A stretch of DNA of 64,000 nucleotides from Microcoleus vaginatus HSN003 (GTDB lineage Bacteria; Cyanobacteriota; Cyanobacteriia; Cyanobacteriales; Microcoleaceae), in contig NZ_CP031705.1 of NCBI RefSeq assembly GCF_022701255.1, positions 4,092,001-4,156,000 on the forward strand, written 5' to 3'. Within the stretch, counting starts at the first letter, position 1, and every line of letters starts with the position of its first letter. The notes beneath the pieces were generated by a model. It worked only from the letters and a program-made list of their open reading frames with translations, ran no database searches and had not been told where the DNA came from. Position numbers and translations under genes: made by a program. Shown here piece by piece: positions 55,446-64,000 of the stretch.

Positions 55446-55829
55446 CTAAGACTCCTCGCCGTCACGGCGGCCGAGTTCGTAAACGCCGCCGCCAATACAG
55501 GCGATCGTACCCATAGATACCGCCCAACCAGTGCCCAGAGACAATTCAACGCCCCAATTACACAATCCGCCCACAATCAAAAAGGGCAGAATGCTCAACA
55601 GCGAAGCGTAAAACGCATTTTGGGCTTCTCTGGCTTGGCGGGTTCTTTCAAACTCGGTTTCGGAGGTGTAGAGGGATCTCTCGGCAAAATTCATCCAGCG
55701 GTTGAGTTGCAGGATTACCCATTCTGTCAGGGGGGACAGGCCCCAGTACAGGGCCAAAGACCATAAGGACGCACCGGCGATCGCAGTTGCGTCTATGGCA
55801 AAACTAAAGGGAAAAATTTCAGTAAGCAT
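55446..55829 (-). CDS. Conserved membrane protein of unknown function
   Basis: A 127-residue protein from the chosen ATG, with hydrophobic segments at about 8-27, 75-95 and 100-118 and a charged middle (YTSETEFERTRQAREAQN). An ORF runs from 55970, but the first 47 codons have no membrane character. No motif is recognised. Confidence 0.55.
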   Translation of the reverse strand: MLTEIFPFSFAIDATAIAGASLWSLALYWGLSPLTEWVILQLNRWMNFAERSLYTSETEFERTRQAREAQNAFYASLLSILPFLIVGGLCNWGVELSLGTGWAVSMGTIACIGGGVYELGRRDGEES

Positions 55830-56089
55830 TGCTTGATGTTTGTGATGAATTTGAGATTTTGGATAACATCCAAAATCCCCGAACTTCACTATAGTGTCAA
55901 GCAAAAGCTCGATCGAGTTCAACCGCAACACGAATTCCTCGGCCAATTTTTTTTTATCATCCCTGGGCATTTACCCGGAAGCCTTGACACGGGTTTTGGA
56001 TGGAGTAAGATACACGTTGTTATTAAACTGATTCGCGATCGCGGGGAGAGCTCAAAGCCAATCTTGCAGCGAATTGGCATAACTTACAT

Positions 56090-56180
56090 CTTGCACCTCA
56101 GAAACGGGCTCTCCGGCCCGTTCTACAAAGAATAATTTTTTTGTGGAACGGGCCGGAAAGCCCGCCCCTGAAAGGTTTAT
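56090..56180. repeat. Palindromic repeat (GGGCTCTCCGGCCCGTTC family)
   Basis: Two hairpins related to the AACAGGC family, followed by GGTGCAAGATGTGAG, which also appears at about 15613. Confidence 0.65.
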
Positions 56181-56246
56181 TGACATTGGTGCAAGATGTG
56201 AGCCTAACAGACAACGCACACTCCCACACACATTTAACTTTGAGCC

Positions 56247-56867
56247 GTGAAAAAAATCCTGCAAGACTCTAGAGGCCCGCTGACGGCAAAACGCTTTTTT
56301 CGTCTCAGACAGATGCTGCTGCTGGCACTTTCGATCGGCATTGTGTTGATCAGCCCTTATTTGCAGCAGCAGGTGGTCCAAGCTCAGTCAGGCTTACCAA
56401 GCAGAGTAGCGACGGGTAATTTGTGGCAAGAAGCTTCTTTTCCAGTCGAAAACTTTGAAACATACACTTCCGCCTTCGGCCCCCGTGGCGGCGATTTTCA
56501 TTACGGTTTGGACTTGGCCGCCCCGGAAGGCAGCTATATCCGCAATTGGTGGGGCGGGCAAATTGTGGAAGTTTGGGAAGATGGCCGGTGCGGCACTGGT
56601 ATGGTGGTGCGATCGGGAAATTGGGAACACATCTACTGTCACCTCAGAGGCCGAGTGCTAACGGCTAACGGCGGGCGTTATTATACCGATCGCGAAGGTA
56701 CCGTGCAAATTTGGCAGGGTCAAACAGTGCCTGCGGGTGCGAGAATTGCCAGAGTTGGGATGACCGGCCGCACGAGTGGGCCTCACTTGCACTGGGGATT
56801 GAAGTACGGTGGCCGCTGGGTAGACCCGGCTTTGGTACTCCGGGAAATGTACGCGCAACAATCTTAA
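56247..56867 (+). CDS. M23 family metallopeptidase
   Basis: A 206-residue zinc peptidase of the LytM type that cleaves peptidoglycan cross-links. A signal helix lies at about 23-42. The zinc ligands are in FHYGLDLAAPEG (His and Asp) and GPHLHWGLKY (His-x-His). An extra loop with WEDGRCGTGMVV follows. The start is GTG. Confidence 0.9.
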   Translation: MKKILQDSRGPLTAKRFFRLRQMLLLALSIGIVLISPYLQQQVVQAQSGLPSRVATGNLWQEASFPVENFETYTSAFGPRGGDFHYGLDLAAPEGSYIRNWWGGQIVEVWEDGRCGTGMVVRSGNWEHIYCHLRGRVLTANGGRYYTDREGTVQIWQGQTVPAGARIARVGMTGRTSGPHLHWGLKYGGRWVDPALVLREMYAQQS

Positions 56868-57026
56868 TTAGTCATTAGTTAGTAGTCATTAGTTAGTAGT
56901 CATTAGTCATTTTTTTGTGTTTGTAGTAATGACTAAAGTCCTGATTTTTTCGAGAATGAGGAATAAAGTCATCACTACAAACTTGAATAACTAATGACTA
57001 ATGACCAATGACTAATGACTAATGAC
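56868..57026. repeat. TTAGTCATTAGT-type heptamer tract
   Basis: Repeats of AGTCATT and AGTTAGT run from the M23 stop to close to the ftsH stop. Similar tracts lie at 9428-9470 and 26250-26272. Confidence 0.8.
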
Positions 57027-57029
57027 TCT

Positions 57030-58964
57030 TTACGTTGGTGCCAGCTCTTTTTTGGTCAACTCGGTGTACCGCTGGACAATTTGGCGGAATTCGTCGCCGT
57101 CGATCGTTTCTTCATCCAACAGTGCTTCGACAAGTTTGTCTACCAAAGCCCGATTTTCGCGGATAATCCGACGAGCTTCTTCGTAGCAGTCAACGGCAAT
57201 TTCCCGGACTTGCCGATCGATCTTGATTGCCATGTCTTCGGAATACTCGGATCGCGAATTCCAGTTTTGGCCTAAAAACACCTCATTGTTCGGACTTTCA
57301 AAAGCCACAGGCCCCAAATCCGACATTCCATAAAGCGTTACCATCTCCCTCGCGAGACTGCTAACTTTTCTGAGATCACTACCGGCACCGGTGTCGATTT
57401 CAGCATCGCCATAAATTTCGGCCTCCGCCGCCCGTCCCCCCAAAGCTACTTTAATTCGGTTTAACAGCAAAGCCCGACTCCTCAAACCTTCGCTGTCGAG
57501 CATTTCGTCGTCCAGCACAAAGCTAGTAAAGCCTTCGACCCCGCCGGAACGCGGAATAATCGTTACTTTTTCAACCGGGTCGGCATTTTTGAGCATTGTC
57601 GCGACTAGGGCGTGTCCGACTTCATGGTATGCTGTCATCCACTTTTTCTTGCTGTCGAGCAGCGGGTTGAGGGTAAGCCCGATCGTGATCCGGTCGATCG
57701 CGTCGTGAACTTCTAGGTTAGTAATCGTGTCTTTGCGACGCCTCGCTGTGAGAATAGCTGCTTCGTTGAGCAAGTTTGCCAAGTCGGCGCCGGAAAAGCC
57801 GGGAGTGCGACGGGCGATCGTGTCTAGGGCAACTTCTGGGTCGAGTTTTTTGTTGCGCGCGTGAACTTGCAAAATCCCCAAACGCCCTTTGTAACTGGGT
57901 AAATCTACCGTTACTTGGCGATCGAACCTGCCGGGCCGCAGCAGGGCGGTATCGAGTACGTCGGGTCGGTTAGTAGCTGCAATCACAATCACGCCACTGT
58001 TACCCTCAAAGCCGTCCATTTCTGTCAGCAACTGGTTGAGAGTTTGTTCGCGTTCGTCGTTGCCGCCGCCGATACCAGCGCCGCGCTGCCTTCCTACGGC
58101 GTCTATTTCGTCGATGAAGACGATGCAGGGCGAATTTTCTTTAGCTTTCTTGAACAAGTCGCGGACGCGGGAGGCGCCGACTCCGACAAACATTTCGACA
58201 AATTCCGAACCCGAGATGCTGAAGAAGGGGACGGCTGCTTCGCCTGCGATGGCTTTTGCGAGCATTGTTTTACCGGTTCCGGGAGGCCCGATTAACAGAA
58301 CTCCTCTGGGAATTTTGGCGCCGATGGCGTTGAAGCGTTCGGGTTTTTTGAGGAAGGTTACGACTTCTTGCAGTTCTTCTTTAGCTTCTTCGATGCCTGC
58401 TACGTCGTCGAACATCACGCCGGTTTTGGCTTCCATTTGGAAACGGGCTCTGGATTTGCCGAAGTTCATGGCATTTCCTTGAGATTGGGTCGATCGGCGC
58501 AGGATTGCCATCAACACTGCCAACACTGCAAAAATCACTAGCAAGTTTACTACTAAACTGACTGCGGCGGCGTTGTCGGCTGTTTGTTTGACTTCAAAGT
58601 CAATCTTTTTGGCACGGATTTGCGAGTACAGTTCTCGGTTGTTGTAGTCGAACAGACTAACTGATTGGGTCTGATCGCTTTTTTGATTTTTTAGCCTAAC
58701 CTTGGCAGTTCTTTGAGTTTCGTCTACTTCGACTCTACTGACTTGCCCTTTTTCTATGTTGTCGATCAGTTGACTGTAACTCATGGTGTTTGGCGTGCTC
58801 TCGGCAAACACCGGGGTCGAGAGCAATATTCCTTGAGAAATCACCAAACTGCCCAGGATGCGCCAAAGATTCCGTCCTGGAATTGATTTTTTAGGATTCT
58901 GGCTCGATTTGTCTTTCTTTACAGCTAGATGCCCCAGCCATGCGTGTTTCCAAGAATTTTTCAT
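57030..58964 (-). CDS. ftsH: ATP-dependent zinc metalloprotease FtsH
   Basis: A 644-residue membrane-anchored AAA protease. Two membrane segments (about 35-52 and 125-147) enclose a lumenal domain. The AAA domain has [16 protein letters not shown] (about 222) and [16 protein letters not shown]; the protease site is HEVGH (about 446-450). In cyanobacteria FtsH complexes degrade damaged D1. ATG 58964 is used; an in-frame ATG at 59024 lies upstream. Confidence 0.95.
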   Translation of the reverse strand: MKNSWKHAWLGHLAVKKDKSSQNPKKSIPGRNLWRILGSLVISQGILLSTPVFAESTPNTMSYSQLIDNIEKGQVSRVEVDETQRTAKVRLKNQKSDQTQSVSLFDYNNRELYSQIRAKKIDFEVKQTADNAAAVSLVVNLLVIFAVLAVLMAILRRSTQSQGNAMNFGKSRARFQMEAKTGVMFDDVAGIEEAKEELQEVVTFLKKPERFNAIGAKIPRGVLLIGPPGTGKTMLAKAIAGEAAVPFFSISGSEFVEMFVGVGASRVRDLFKKAKENSPCIVFIDEIDAVGRQRGAGIGGGNDEREQTLNQLLTEMDGFEGNSGVIVIAATNRPDVLDTALLRPGRFDRQVTVDLPSYKGRLGILQVHARNKKLDPEVALDTIARRTPGFSGADLANLLNEAAILTARRRKDTITNLEVHDAIDRITIGLTLNPLLDSKKKWMTAYHEVGHALVATMLKNADPVEKVTIIPRSGGVEGFTSFVLDDEMLDSEGLRSRALLLNRIKVALGGRAAEAEIYGDAEIDTGAGSDLRKVSSLAREMVTLYGMSDLGPVAFESPNNEVFLGQNWNSRSEYSEDMAIKIDRQVREIAVDCYEEARRIIRENRALVDKLVEALLDEETIDGDEFRQIVQRYTELTKKELAPT

Positions 58965-59109
58965 ATTGCTTTGCCCAAGGTTGAAGACTGCCAAGATTGA
59001 TCGCTTGTGGTTTGCTACGTTCATTTATTTTAACAAGAGGGCGGGTGTTCAATGGGTTGATCTCTCGCTGGTATTTCAATACTCCCCTCAAGAGGGGGGG
59101 GTTTTGAAT

Positions 59110-59300
59110 CCACTGCTCCTCAAGAAACCGGGTTTTTTACCTAATCTGTTGGCTATAACCAAGGATTTTGCTCAATAAACCCGGTTTCTCGGCCCCCTCC
59201 ACTGAACTTACCCACTGCTCCTCAAGAAACCGGGTTTTTTACCTAATCGGCGGGCTATAACCAAGGATTTTGCTCAAAAAACCTGGTTTCTCGGCCCCGT
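59110..59300. repeat. Tandem 102 bp repeat with AAACCGGGTTT elements
   Basis: Two copies begin at about 59111 and 59213, each with CACTGCTCCTCAAGAAACCG, GGCTATAACCAAGGATTTTG and a CCCGGTTTCTCGGCCCC end. They lie between ftsH and the FMN reductase. A CCCCTCAAGAGGGG hairpin stands at about 59085. No gene in 58965-59408. Confidence 0.85.
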
Positions 59301-59408
59301 CGGTAAATCTAAAATCTAAAATCGATTGACAGTTGCCGATCGAACTTGCTACCTTAATCATAGTCGTAATGAGTACGCTTTAGCAAGCAGTTATTGTTTT
59401 TGAGTTTT

Positions 59409-59954
59409 ATGGTAAAGATTGTCGGAATTGGCGGAAGTTTACGGGCTGGCTCCTACAGCCAGTTAGCATTGAATGTGGCAGCAGAGCGGGCGCAGACCCT
59501 GGGCGCGGAAGTTGAAATATTCGATTTGCGATCGCTTAATCTGCCCTTTTGTGACGGAGAGAATGATTATCACAAGTACCCGGATGTGGAAAAGCTGCAG
59601 AATGCGGTTAAGCAAGCCGACGGCTTGATTTTGGCAACGCCGGAGTATCACGGTAGCGTCAGCGGTGCTCTCAAGAATGCCTTGGATTTGATGAGCTTTG
59701 AGCATTTGGACGGGAAGGTTGCGGGTGCGATTAGCGTTTTGGGAGGGCAAGTTAACAGCAACGCGCTTAACGATTTGCGCGTGATTTTGAGATGGGTTCA
59801 CGCTTGGGTAATTCCGGAACAAATTGCGATCGGACAAGCTTGGAAAGCTTTTAGTCCTGAGGGTAAATTGTTGGATGAAAAACTGTCTGAAAGGTTCGAC
59901 GAATTTGCTCGGAGTTTGGTAGAAAATACGCGGAAATTGCGAGGAATTTCATAA
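59409..59954 (+). CDS. NADPH-dependent FMN reductase
   Basis: A 181-residue flavodoxin-fold reductase. The FMN phosphate loop is IGGSLRAGSYSQLALN; ILATPEYHGSVSGALKNALD is the second conserved motif. ATG 59409 is preferred over the TTG at 59394. Confidence 0.88.
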   Translation: MVKIVGIGGSLRAGSYSQLALNVAAERAQTLGAEVEIFDLRSLNLPFCDGENDYHKYPDVEKLQNAVKQADGLILATPEYHGSVSGALKNALDLMSFEHLDGKVAGAISVLGGQVNSNALNDLRVILRWVHAWVIPEQIAIGQAWKAFSPEGKLLDEKLSERFDEFARSLVENTRKLRGIS

Positions 59955-60073
59955 TTGTATCTCATGACAAATGTAGTCCGGGACGCAACTGGCATAGTGT
60001 GTGGGTGCGTCTGTTCCAATAATTTCTCGATTTGAAGACGTTTTGTCTCTAGCAGAGCACCCTAAAAGCTGTA

Positions 60074-60121
60074 ATGTTAACAGTTAACAGTTAACAGTTA
60101 ACAGTTAACAGTCAACAGTCA
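60074..60121. repeat. Heptamer tandem array (AACAGTT/AACAGTC)
   Basis: Six contiguous heptamers, the complement of the GTTGACT family with a T-to-C variation in the last two units. It sits between the FMN reductase and a small gene. Confidence 0.85.
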
Positions 60122-60127
60122 ACTGAG

Positions 60128-60358
60128 TTAAAAAGGCATATCGATCATGTCTCCGAAAGGATGGGGTACGTCGAGCGCCATTCTGCCGGGTTTTGACTCA
60201 TATTTCTCAATCCACTTTTTGGCCAATTCCAAAGCTTCCTCCTCAGTCTTGGCATTTTGGACGGCGACGTGGCGGTTGCCGCGGCTATCCCAAACCTCGA
60301 CGTAGAAGACTTTCTGGGATTGAATAATCCAACCTTTATAAGTGTCTGCTGGTTCCAT
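60128..60358 (-). CDS. Small conserved protein of unknown function
   Basis: A 76-residue protein with a KGWIIQSQKVFYVEVWDSRG start and a helix (EEEALELAKKWIEKYE). It is compact, without signal or membrane segments, and has clear codon structure. I do not recognise a function. Confidence 0.6.
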   Translation of the reverse strand: MEPADTYKGWIIQSQKVFYVEVWDSRGNRHVAVQNAKTEEEALELAKKWIEKYESKPGRMALDVPHPFGDMIDMPF

Positions 60359-60490
60359 AGTTAGAATCCTAAAATAATCGGGCGGGGAGTTCCACTGGCG
60401 AGCTAATTGTAAATATTGCCCTGCATAAAATGAATTTTACGAGGGTTTCTATAGTATTTTTGGAAAAAAGTCAGTTTTACGGTTAACCTC

Positions 60491-61213
60491 ATGACCAGAC
60501 TCCTGAAGCAATTATTTAGCTGGAGAAAATATCTCCAACCTTTGGCGGCGACGATCGCGATCGTCCTAATCGCATCCCAGATGGCGGTATTGCCGGCATT
60601 GGCGACTGGCGTTTACGAAATACCGGTGTTGTCGGCGGGCGATCGAACTTGGGTGTTCGACAAAGGCGACGTGCTCAGCCGCAGCAGCGAAAGCAATATC
60701 AGCAGCGTTCTCGACAACCTGGAAAACCAAACAGGGAAACAAGTCAGGTTTGTCACCATCCACCGCTTAGACTACGGTGAAACGACTGCCACTTTCACCG
60801 ACCAACTGTTTGAACAGTGGTTTCCCACAAAAGAAGACCAGACTAATCAAATTTTACTCGTTCTCGACACTGTTACCAACAGCGCGGCAATTCGGACGGG
60901 GGAAGGGGTGAAATCCCTGCTAACCGATGAAATTGCCCAGAGTGTGGCTGGGGAAACCGTGCAAGTGCCGCTGCGGGAAGGCAATAAATACAACGAGGCA
61001 TTTGCGGCTGCAGGTACGCGCATTGCAACTGTTTTGTCGGGCGAACCCGATCCGGGTGCTCCTAAAGTTGTTGACAACATTCAAGTTGAAGGCACGTTTA
61101 AAAAAGCGGAAGAAACAGACCAAGGCAATGCCACAGTTGTTGTGGTTGTGCTGTTGGTATTGGCGACAGTGATTCCGATGGTGACTTATTTCTGGTATCA
61201 AGGTTTTTCGTGA
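60491..61213 (+). CDS. psb32: Photosystem II repair protein Psb32 (TPM domain)
   Basis: A 240-residue thylakoid protein with a signal anchor (about 17-39), a lumenal TPM domain (VFDKGDVLSRSSESNISSVL; ILLVLDTVTNSAAIRTGEG) and a C-terminal membrane helix (about 212-232). Psb32 protects PSII against photodamage and speeds its repair. Confidence 0.87.
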   Translation: MTRLLKQLFSWRKYLQPLAATIAIVLIASQMAVLPALATGVYEIPVLSAGDRTWVFDKGDVLSRSSESNISSVLDNLENQTGKQVRFVTIHRLDYGETTATFTDQLFEQWFPTKEDQTNQILLVLDTVTNSAAIRTGEGVKSLLTDEIAQSVAGETVQVPLREGNKYNEAFAAAGTRIATVLSGEPDPGAPKVVDNIQVEGTFKKAEETDQGNATVVVVVLLVLATVIPMVTYFWYQGFS

Positions 61214-61272
61214 TCGGGTGCTGCTAAATCTGATAAGTTGCCGTTTTCTCAAGAAAATCTGGCAGGGCTGCA

Positions 61273-61656
61273 CTAATCTTGAACGTATTCTCGATCGCTC
61301 AACAATGCAATTTCTGCCCGTACAAATTCCCGTCCCAGATAAGCCGCGTGATCTAACATTGTCACCGGACTGGGGCGGGTTTCTTCTAGAATTTTGACAC
61401 AAAGTTCTTTGGCGGTTCTGCCGGTAAAAAGTGTGACCTCAGTGCGTTCTACTTTGCCACGGGCGGGGATGGGTTTACCAGTTTCGGGATCGACGGCGAG
61501 GCCTCGATCGTTGATGATGTTGGTGAAATGTTTGGCACAAATTAAGCTGGTTTCGCGATCGAGATAGATGATGAAGTAGCCGCCGGGATCGAGGTCGATG
61601 TGGCGTTTGGATAGCTTGTCATCAATTGCGGTGAGGTTTTCCAAAGTTTGACTCAT
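61273..61656 (-). CDS. DUF4346 domain protein
   Basis: A 127-residue protein found widely in cyanobacteria (HIDLDPGGYFIIYLDR, TGRTAKELCVKILE, LDHAAYLGREFVRAE). The function is unknown; its fold may resemble the small domain of dihydropteroate-like proteins. Confidence 0.8.
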   Translation of the reverse strand: MSQTLENLTAIDDKLSKRHIDLDPGGYFIIYLDRETSLICAKHFTNIINDRGLAVDPETGKPIPARGKVERTEVTLFTGRTAKELCVKILEETRPSPVTMLDHAAYLGREFVRAEIALLSDREYVQD

Positions 61657-61867
61657 GGTTGGTGAAAGAAAGTAGACAATAGCTGTGATTTTTTCTGCTA
61701 TTTCTAGTTTAGTCGGCTGCGGGACAAGTTTGGCAGGTTGGTGGGTTGAATGCGGAGGAAGTTTCGGGCGATCGACAATTCCTGCAATTTGCCGATCGCT
61801 CCTATGCTACAGTCGATCGGGCTGGACCGAGAAATTGATGAGTGAACTTAAGACGCGATCGCTGTTA

Positions 61868-61897
61868 GAGCCCCGACTTTTTCAAGAAGTCGGGGCT
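61868..61897. repeat. Hairpin GAGCCCCGACTT...AAGTCGGGGCTC
   Basis: A 12 bp perfect stem in the 338 bp gap before the DNA methyltransferase gene. Related sequences lie at about 22055-22080 and inside the methyltransferase gene at about 62998-63030. Confidence 0.75.
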
Positions 61898-61994
61898 CGG
61901 GGTATTATGTTTTTTTAGTCGTTGCTCACTTATCTATGATGCAAAATCGGTTATTATTGTATATAGAATTTGTTTGTTTTAAAGCTAAGCAAAA

Positions 61995-63047
61995 ATGAAA
62001 TTTATAGATTTGTTTTCAGGAATAGGAGGTTTCAGACAAGGGTTTGAAAGCATAGGCTTTGAATGCGTATTTTCCTGCGAAATTAACAGAAAATGCCGAC
62101 TCGTTTACACAAAAAATTTCGGTGAGGTTCCTTTTGCAGACATCAGTAACATCAATCCCACAGATTTAGCAGACTTTGATATTTTAGTCGCCGGGTTTCC
62201 GTGCCAACCTTTTAGCATTTGCGGCAAAAAGTTGGGTTTTGAAGATACTAGAGGCACGCTATTTTTCGAGATTTGTAAAATTATCAAAATCAAGCAGCCT
62301 AAAGTTATCCTTCTCGAAAATGTCAAGCACTTAATCCATCACGACAAGGGAAATACCTTAAAAGTAATTATTGCCAGTCTTGAAGATTTGGGATACAGCG
62401 TGAACTACAAAATGCTGAATGCTAAAGACTTTGGAATTCCTCAACATCGTGAAAGAATATTCATTATTGCAACTAAAGGTAAACCATTCAATTTTTCTCG
62501 GCTTAAAAACCAGTTGACTCCAAAACTCAGGGAATTTCTAGACAAAACAGGGGATTTTGAAATATTGGATAAATCCGAGTATACTTTAATTGAGTCTCCG
62601 AGAAAGCAAGATTCGGGACTGGTATTTGTAGGTTACAGAAATAAAGGTACTTGGAAAACTGGCGTGAGGCCGAATACAGAACATTTATCGAGAGTTCACA
62701 GACAGCCTAATCGCATTTATTCGGTAGATGGAGTGCATCCCACAATTCCTTCGCAAGAAACATCTGGCAGGTTTTTTATCTACATTCCTGAGCAAGATAT
62801 GGTGAGAAAGTTGACGCTGAAGGAATGTTACCGTCTTATGGGTTTTCCTGAAGATTTTAAAAGTTATCCGAGTGCGGGGGAAAGTTACAAGCAAATTGGC
62901 AATTCGGTTTGTGTACCGGTGGTGGAGGCGATCGCGCAAGAAATATTAAGTCAAAATTTGTTGTATGATGAAAAGAAGGAACTACAAAGATGTCCCGATT
63001 CCCGACTTCTGCAAGCAGTGGGGACTCTAGTTAACACTATTACTTAA
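61995..63047 (+). CDS. DNA (cytosine-5-)-methyltransferase
   Basis: A 350-residue C5 methyltransferase: motif I DLFSGIGGFRQGFESIG, motif IV AGFPCQPFSICG with the catalytic Cys, motif VI LLENV, motif VIII PQHRERIFIIAT, motif X GESYKQIGNSVCVPVV. The target recognition region (about 190-270) is short, and the site cannot be predicted. No restriction enzyme gene is adjacent, so it may be solitary. The last 20 residues after EILSQN are encoded by a CCCGACTTCTGCAAGCAG repeat. Confidence 0.93.
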   Translation: MKFIDLFSGIGGFRQGFESIGFECVFSCEINRKCRLVYTKNFGEVPFADISNINPTDLADFDILVAGFPCQPFSICGKKLGFEDTRGTLFFEICKIIKIKQPKVILLENVKHLIHHDKGNTLKVIIASLEDLGYSVNYKMLNAKDFGIPQHRERIFIIATKGKPFNFSRLKNQLTPKLREFLDKTGDFEILDKSEYTLIESPRKQDSGLVFVGYRNKGTWKTGVRPNTEHLSRVHRQPNRIYSVDGVHPTIPSQETSGRFFIYIPEQDMVRKLTLKECYRLMGFPEDFKSYPSAGESYKQIGNSVCVPVVEAIAQEILSQNLLYDEKKELQRCPDSRLLQAVGTLVNTIT

Positions 63048-63135
63048 GATTAATTTTCTTATTAAACAATTTTAGCATTAACCAAGCGCTAACTTTGAGC
63101 TATAATATAAGTCACCCAAGATAGATAGAGTTGTC

Positions 63136-63576
63136 ATGGAAGAATTACTCACCTTAAAAAGTTTACTGCTAAAAGGGGATATACCTGGGTCATTAGCTAT
63201 AGTTGAAGAACTAGAAGAAATGAGCAAAAAAGACATCATTAAAACTATTCGCAGCTATGCAGTGATTTTACTATTGCATCTAATTAAACAGCAAGCTGAA
63301 AATCGCACAACTCGCTCTTGGGATATCTCGATTCGGAACTCGGTTCTAGAAATTCAGGAGGAAAATAAGCGACCGAGAGGCGCGGGATTTTACTTACCTC
63401 TAGAAGAGTTACTCATTGTTTTAGAAATGGCGTATCGACAAGCTATTAACAAAGCTTCCCTAGAAGTGGAAGAAGGGCGTTATGAACCAAGAGAATTGTC
63501 GCAGTTAGTGAATCAAGAGGCACTTATTAATCAAGCAATGACTTTAATTTCACAAGAAGCTGAAGATAAGGACTAA
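63136..63576 (+). CDS. DUF29 family protein
   Basis: A 146-residue helical protein of the cyanobacteria-rich DUF29 family (LLLHLIKQQAENRTTRSWDIS; a Tyr/Pro-containing middle). It is 88 bp after the methyltransferase gene on the same strand. The function is unknown. Confidence 0.7.
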   Translation: MEELLTLKSLLLKGDIPGSLAIVEELEEMSKKDIIKTIRSYAVILLLHLIKQQAENRTTRSWDISIRNSVLEIQEENKRPRGAGFYLPLEELLIVLEMAYRQAINKASLEVEEGRYEPRELSQLVNQEALINQAMTLISQEAEDKD

Positions 63577-63589
63577 AGTTACCCAAAGT

Positions 63590-63692
63590 CAGGAGACGGC
63601 AATGCCGTTTCCCTACCTTAACTAATTGTAGGGAAACGGCATTGCCGTCTCCTCGATTTTTGTAAGGACACGGCAGTGCCGTTTCCCTACTT
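63590..63692. repeat. GGAGACGGCAATGCCGTTTCC palindromes
   Basis: Three hairpins of the form AGGAGACGGCAATGCCGTTTCCC or its variants (GGCATTGCC core) fill the gap between the DUF29 and aspartate kinase genes. Confidence 0.8.
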
Positions 63693-63694
63693 GA

Positions 63695-64000
63695 TTAGGC
63701 TGGAACTTGGATTCTTTCAGTGCCGGCAAGTTCAAAGGCTGCGTGAATTGCCTTCAAAGCAGTTACGCCTTGTTCCTCATCCACAACGCAGCTAATTTTA
63801 ATCTCGGAAGTGGCAATCATTTGAATGTTGATTTGCTGGCGGGAAAGCGCTTCAAACATCTTTGCCGCTACTCCTGGATGCGCTACCATCCCGGAACCGA
63901 CAACGCTAACTTTGGCTATCTGTGTATCGACTGCTACTTCGCCCCATCCAAATTCGGGGGCGGCTTTTTCGAGGGCGTTTTTAGCAGCTTCGGCGTCAAT
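63695..64000 (-). CDS. lysC: Aspartate kinase, 3' part (runs off the window)
   Basis: The last 101 codons of a C-terminal ACT region (KVSVVGSGMVAHPGVAAKMF, INIQMIATSEIKISCVVDEE). This is the regulatory end of aspartokinase, the first enzyme of Lys/Thr/Met synthesis. The 5' part lies beyond base 64000. Confidence 0.9.
   Translation of the reverse strand: MDAEAAKNALEKAAPEFGWGEVAVDTQIAKVSVVGSGMVAHPGVAAKMFEALSRQQINIQMIATSEIKISCVVDEEQGVTALKAIHAAFELAGTERIQVPA

Overview
The window is chromosomal DNA from a cyanobacterium, most likely a filamentous, non-heterocystous one of the Microcoleus/Oscillatoria/Tychonema kind. It carries oxygenic photosynthesis genes (rubA, ycf48, psbE-F-L-J, psb32), plastid-type NDH-1 genes (ndhC-K-J) and phycobilisome genes (cpcG, a CpcS-type lyase, nblA). 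The GCGATCGC octamer (HIP1) is very frequent, and the intergenic regions are full of short repeats. The genus is an inference from gene content and repeat style.

Layout. 1-2.8 kb is an accessory patch: a DUF4926/DUF6883 pair, a complete IS630-type element with terminal inverted repeats and TA target duplication, and a PD-(D/E)XK-like endonuclease. 2.8-6.7 kb is a photosynthetic core: ndhCKJ on the minus strand, divergent from rubA-ycf48-psbEFLJ. 7-15.3 kb holds an FHA-containing class A penicillin-binding protein, a b561-type cytochrome, siroheme genes (sirohydrochlorin chelatase and cobA), a manganese catalase, and a Ser/Thr kinase plus GUN4 domain cut apart by one in-frame stop codon. A tRNA-His(GTG) lies at 15.9 kb. 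16.3-22 kb is an accessory block: a 1434-residue UPF1-like helicase, an overlapping partner of unknown function, and a lone xisI.

22.1-23.5 kb is a decayed DUF3747-SLH surface protein with frameshifts around a 3-residue repeat tract. 23.9-42.3 kb is mostly metabolic and housekeeping: prs, a YqeY-like gene, a second kinase with a long Pro-rich tail, bioD, an M20 amidohydrolase, an aldo/keto reductase, a GHL10 glycoside hydrolase, an FAD oxidoreductase, a membrane protein, a glutamine-amidotransferase-like hydrolase, a set of antitoxin-like genes, a radical SAM protein, lspA and bioY. 42.5-47.5 kb is the phosphate-uptake locus pstS-C-A-B, with a Pho box before pstS. Next to it are nblA, cpcS and cpcG, so nutrient uptake and phycobilisome turnover genes are adjacent. 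50-64 kb contains a NERD protein, a PCMT-like methyltransferase flanked by two copies of the rluD 3' end, rluD, recQ, an M23 peptidase, ftsH, an FMN reductase, psb32, a C5 DNA methyltransferase with a DUF29 gene, and the 3' part of an aspartate kinase that runs off the window.

Most of the non-coding DNA is made of recurring repeat families: GTTGACT-type heptamer arrays, palindromes around AACAGGCATCTTGCCTGTT, AAACCCGGTTTC elements, GA/CT-rich (GGAAGAGGGAAGAA) tracts, and several 90-140 bp direct repeats. In several places these repeats enter coding sequence. The best candidates for something undescribed are the UPF1-like helicase with its overlapping partner (16.3-21.5 kb), the stop-split kinase-GUN4 gene, and the methyltransferase bracketed by rluD 3' ends.
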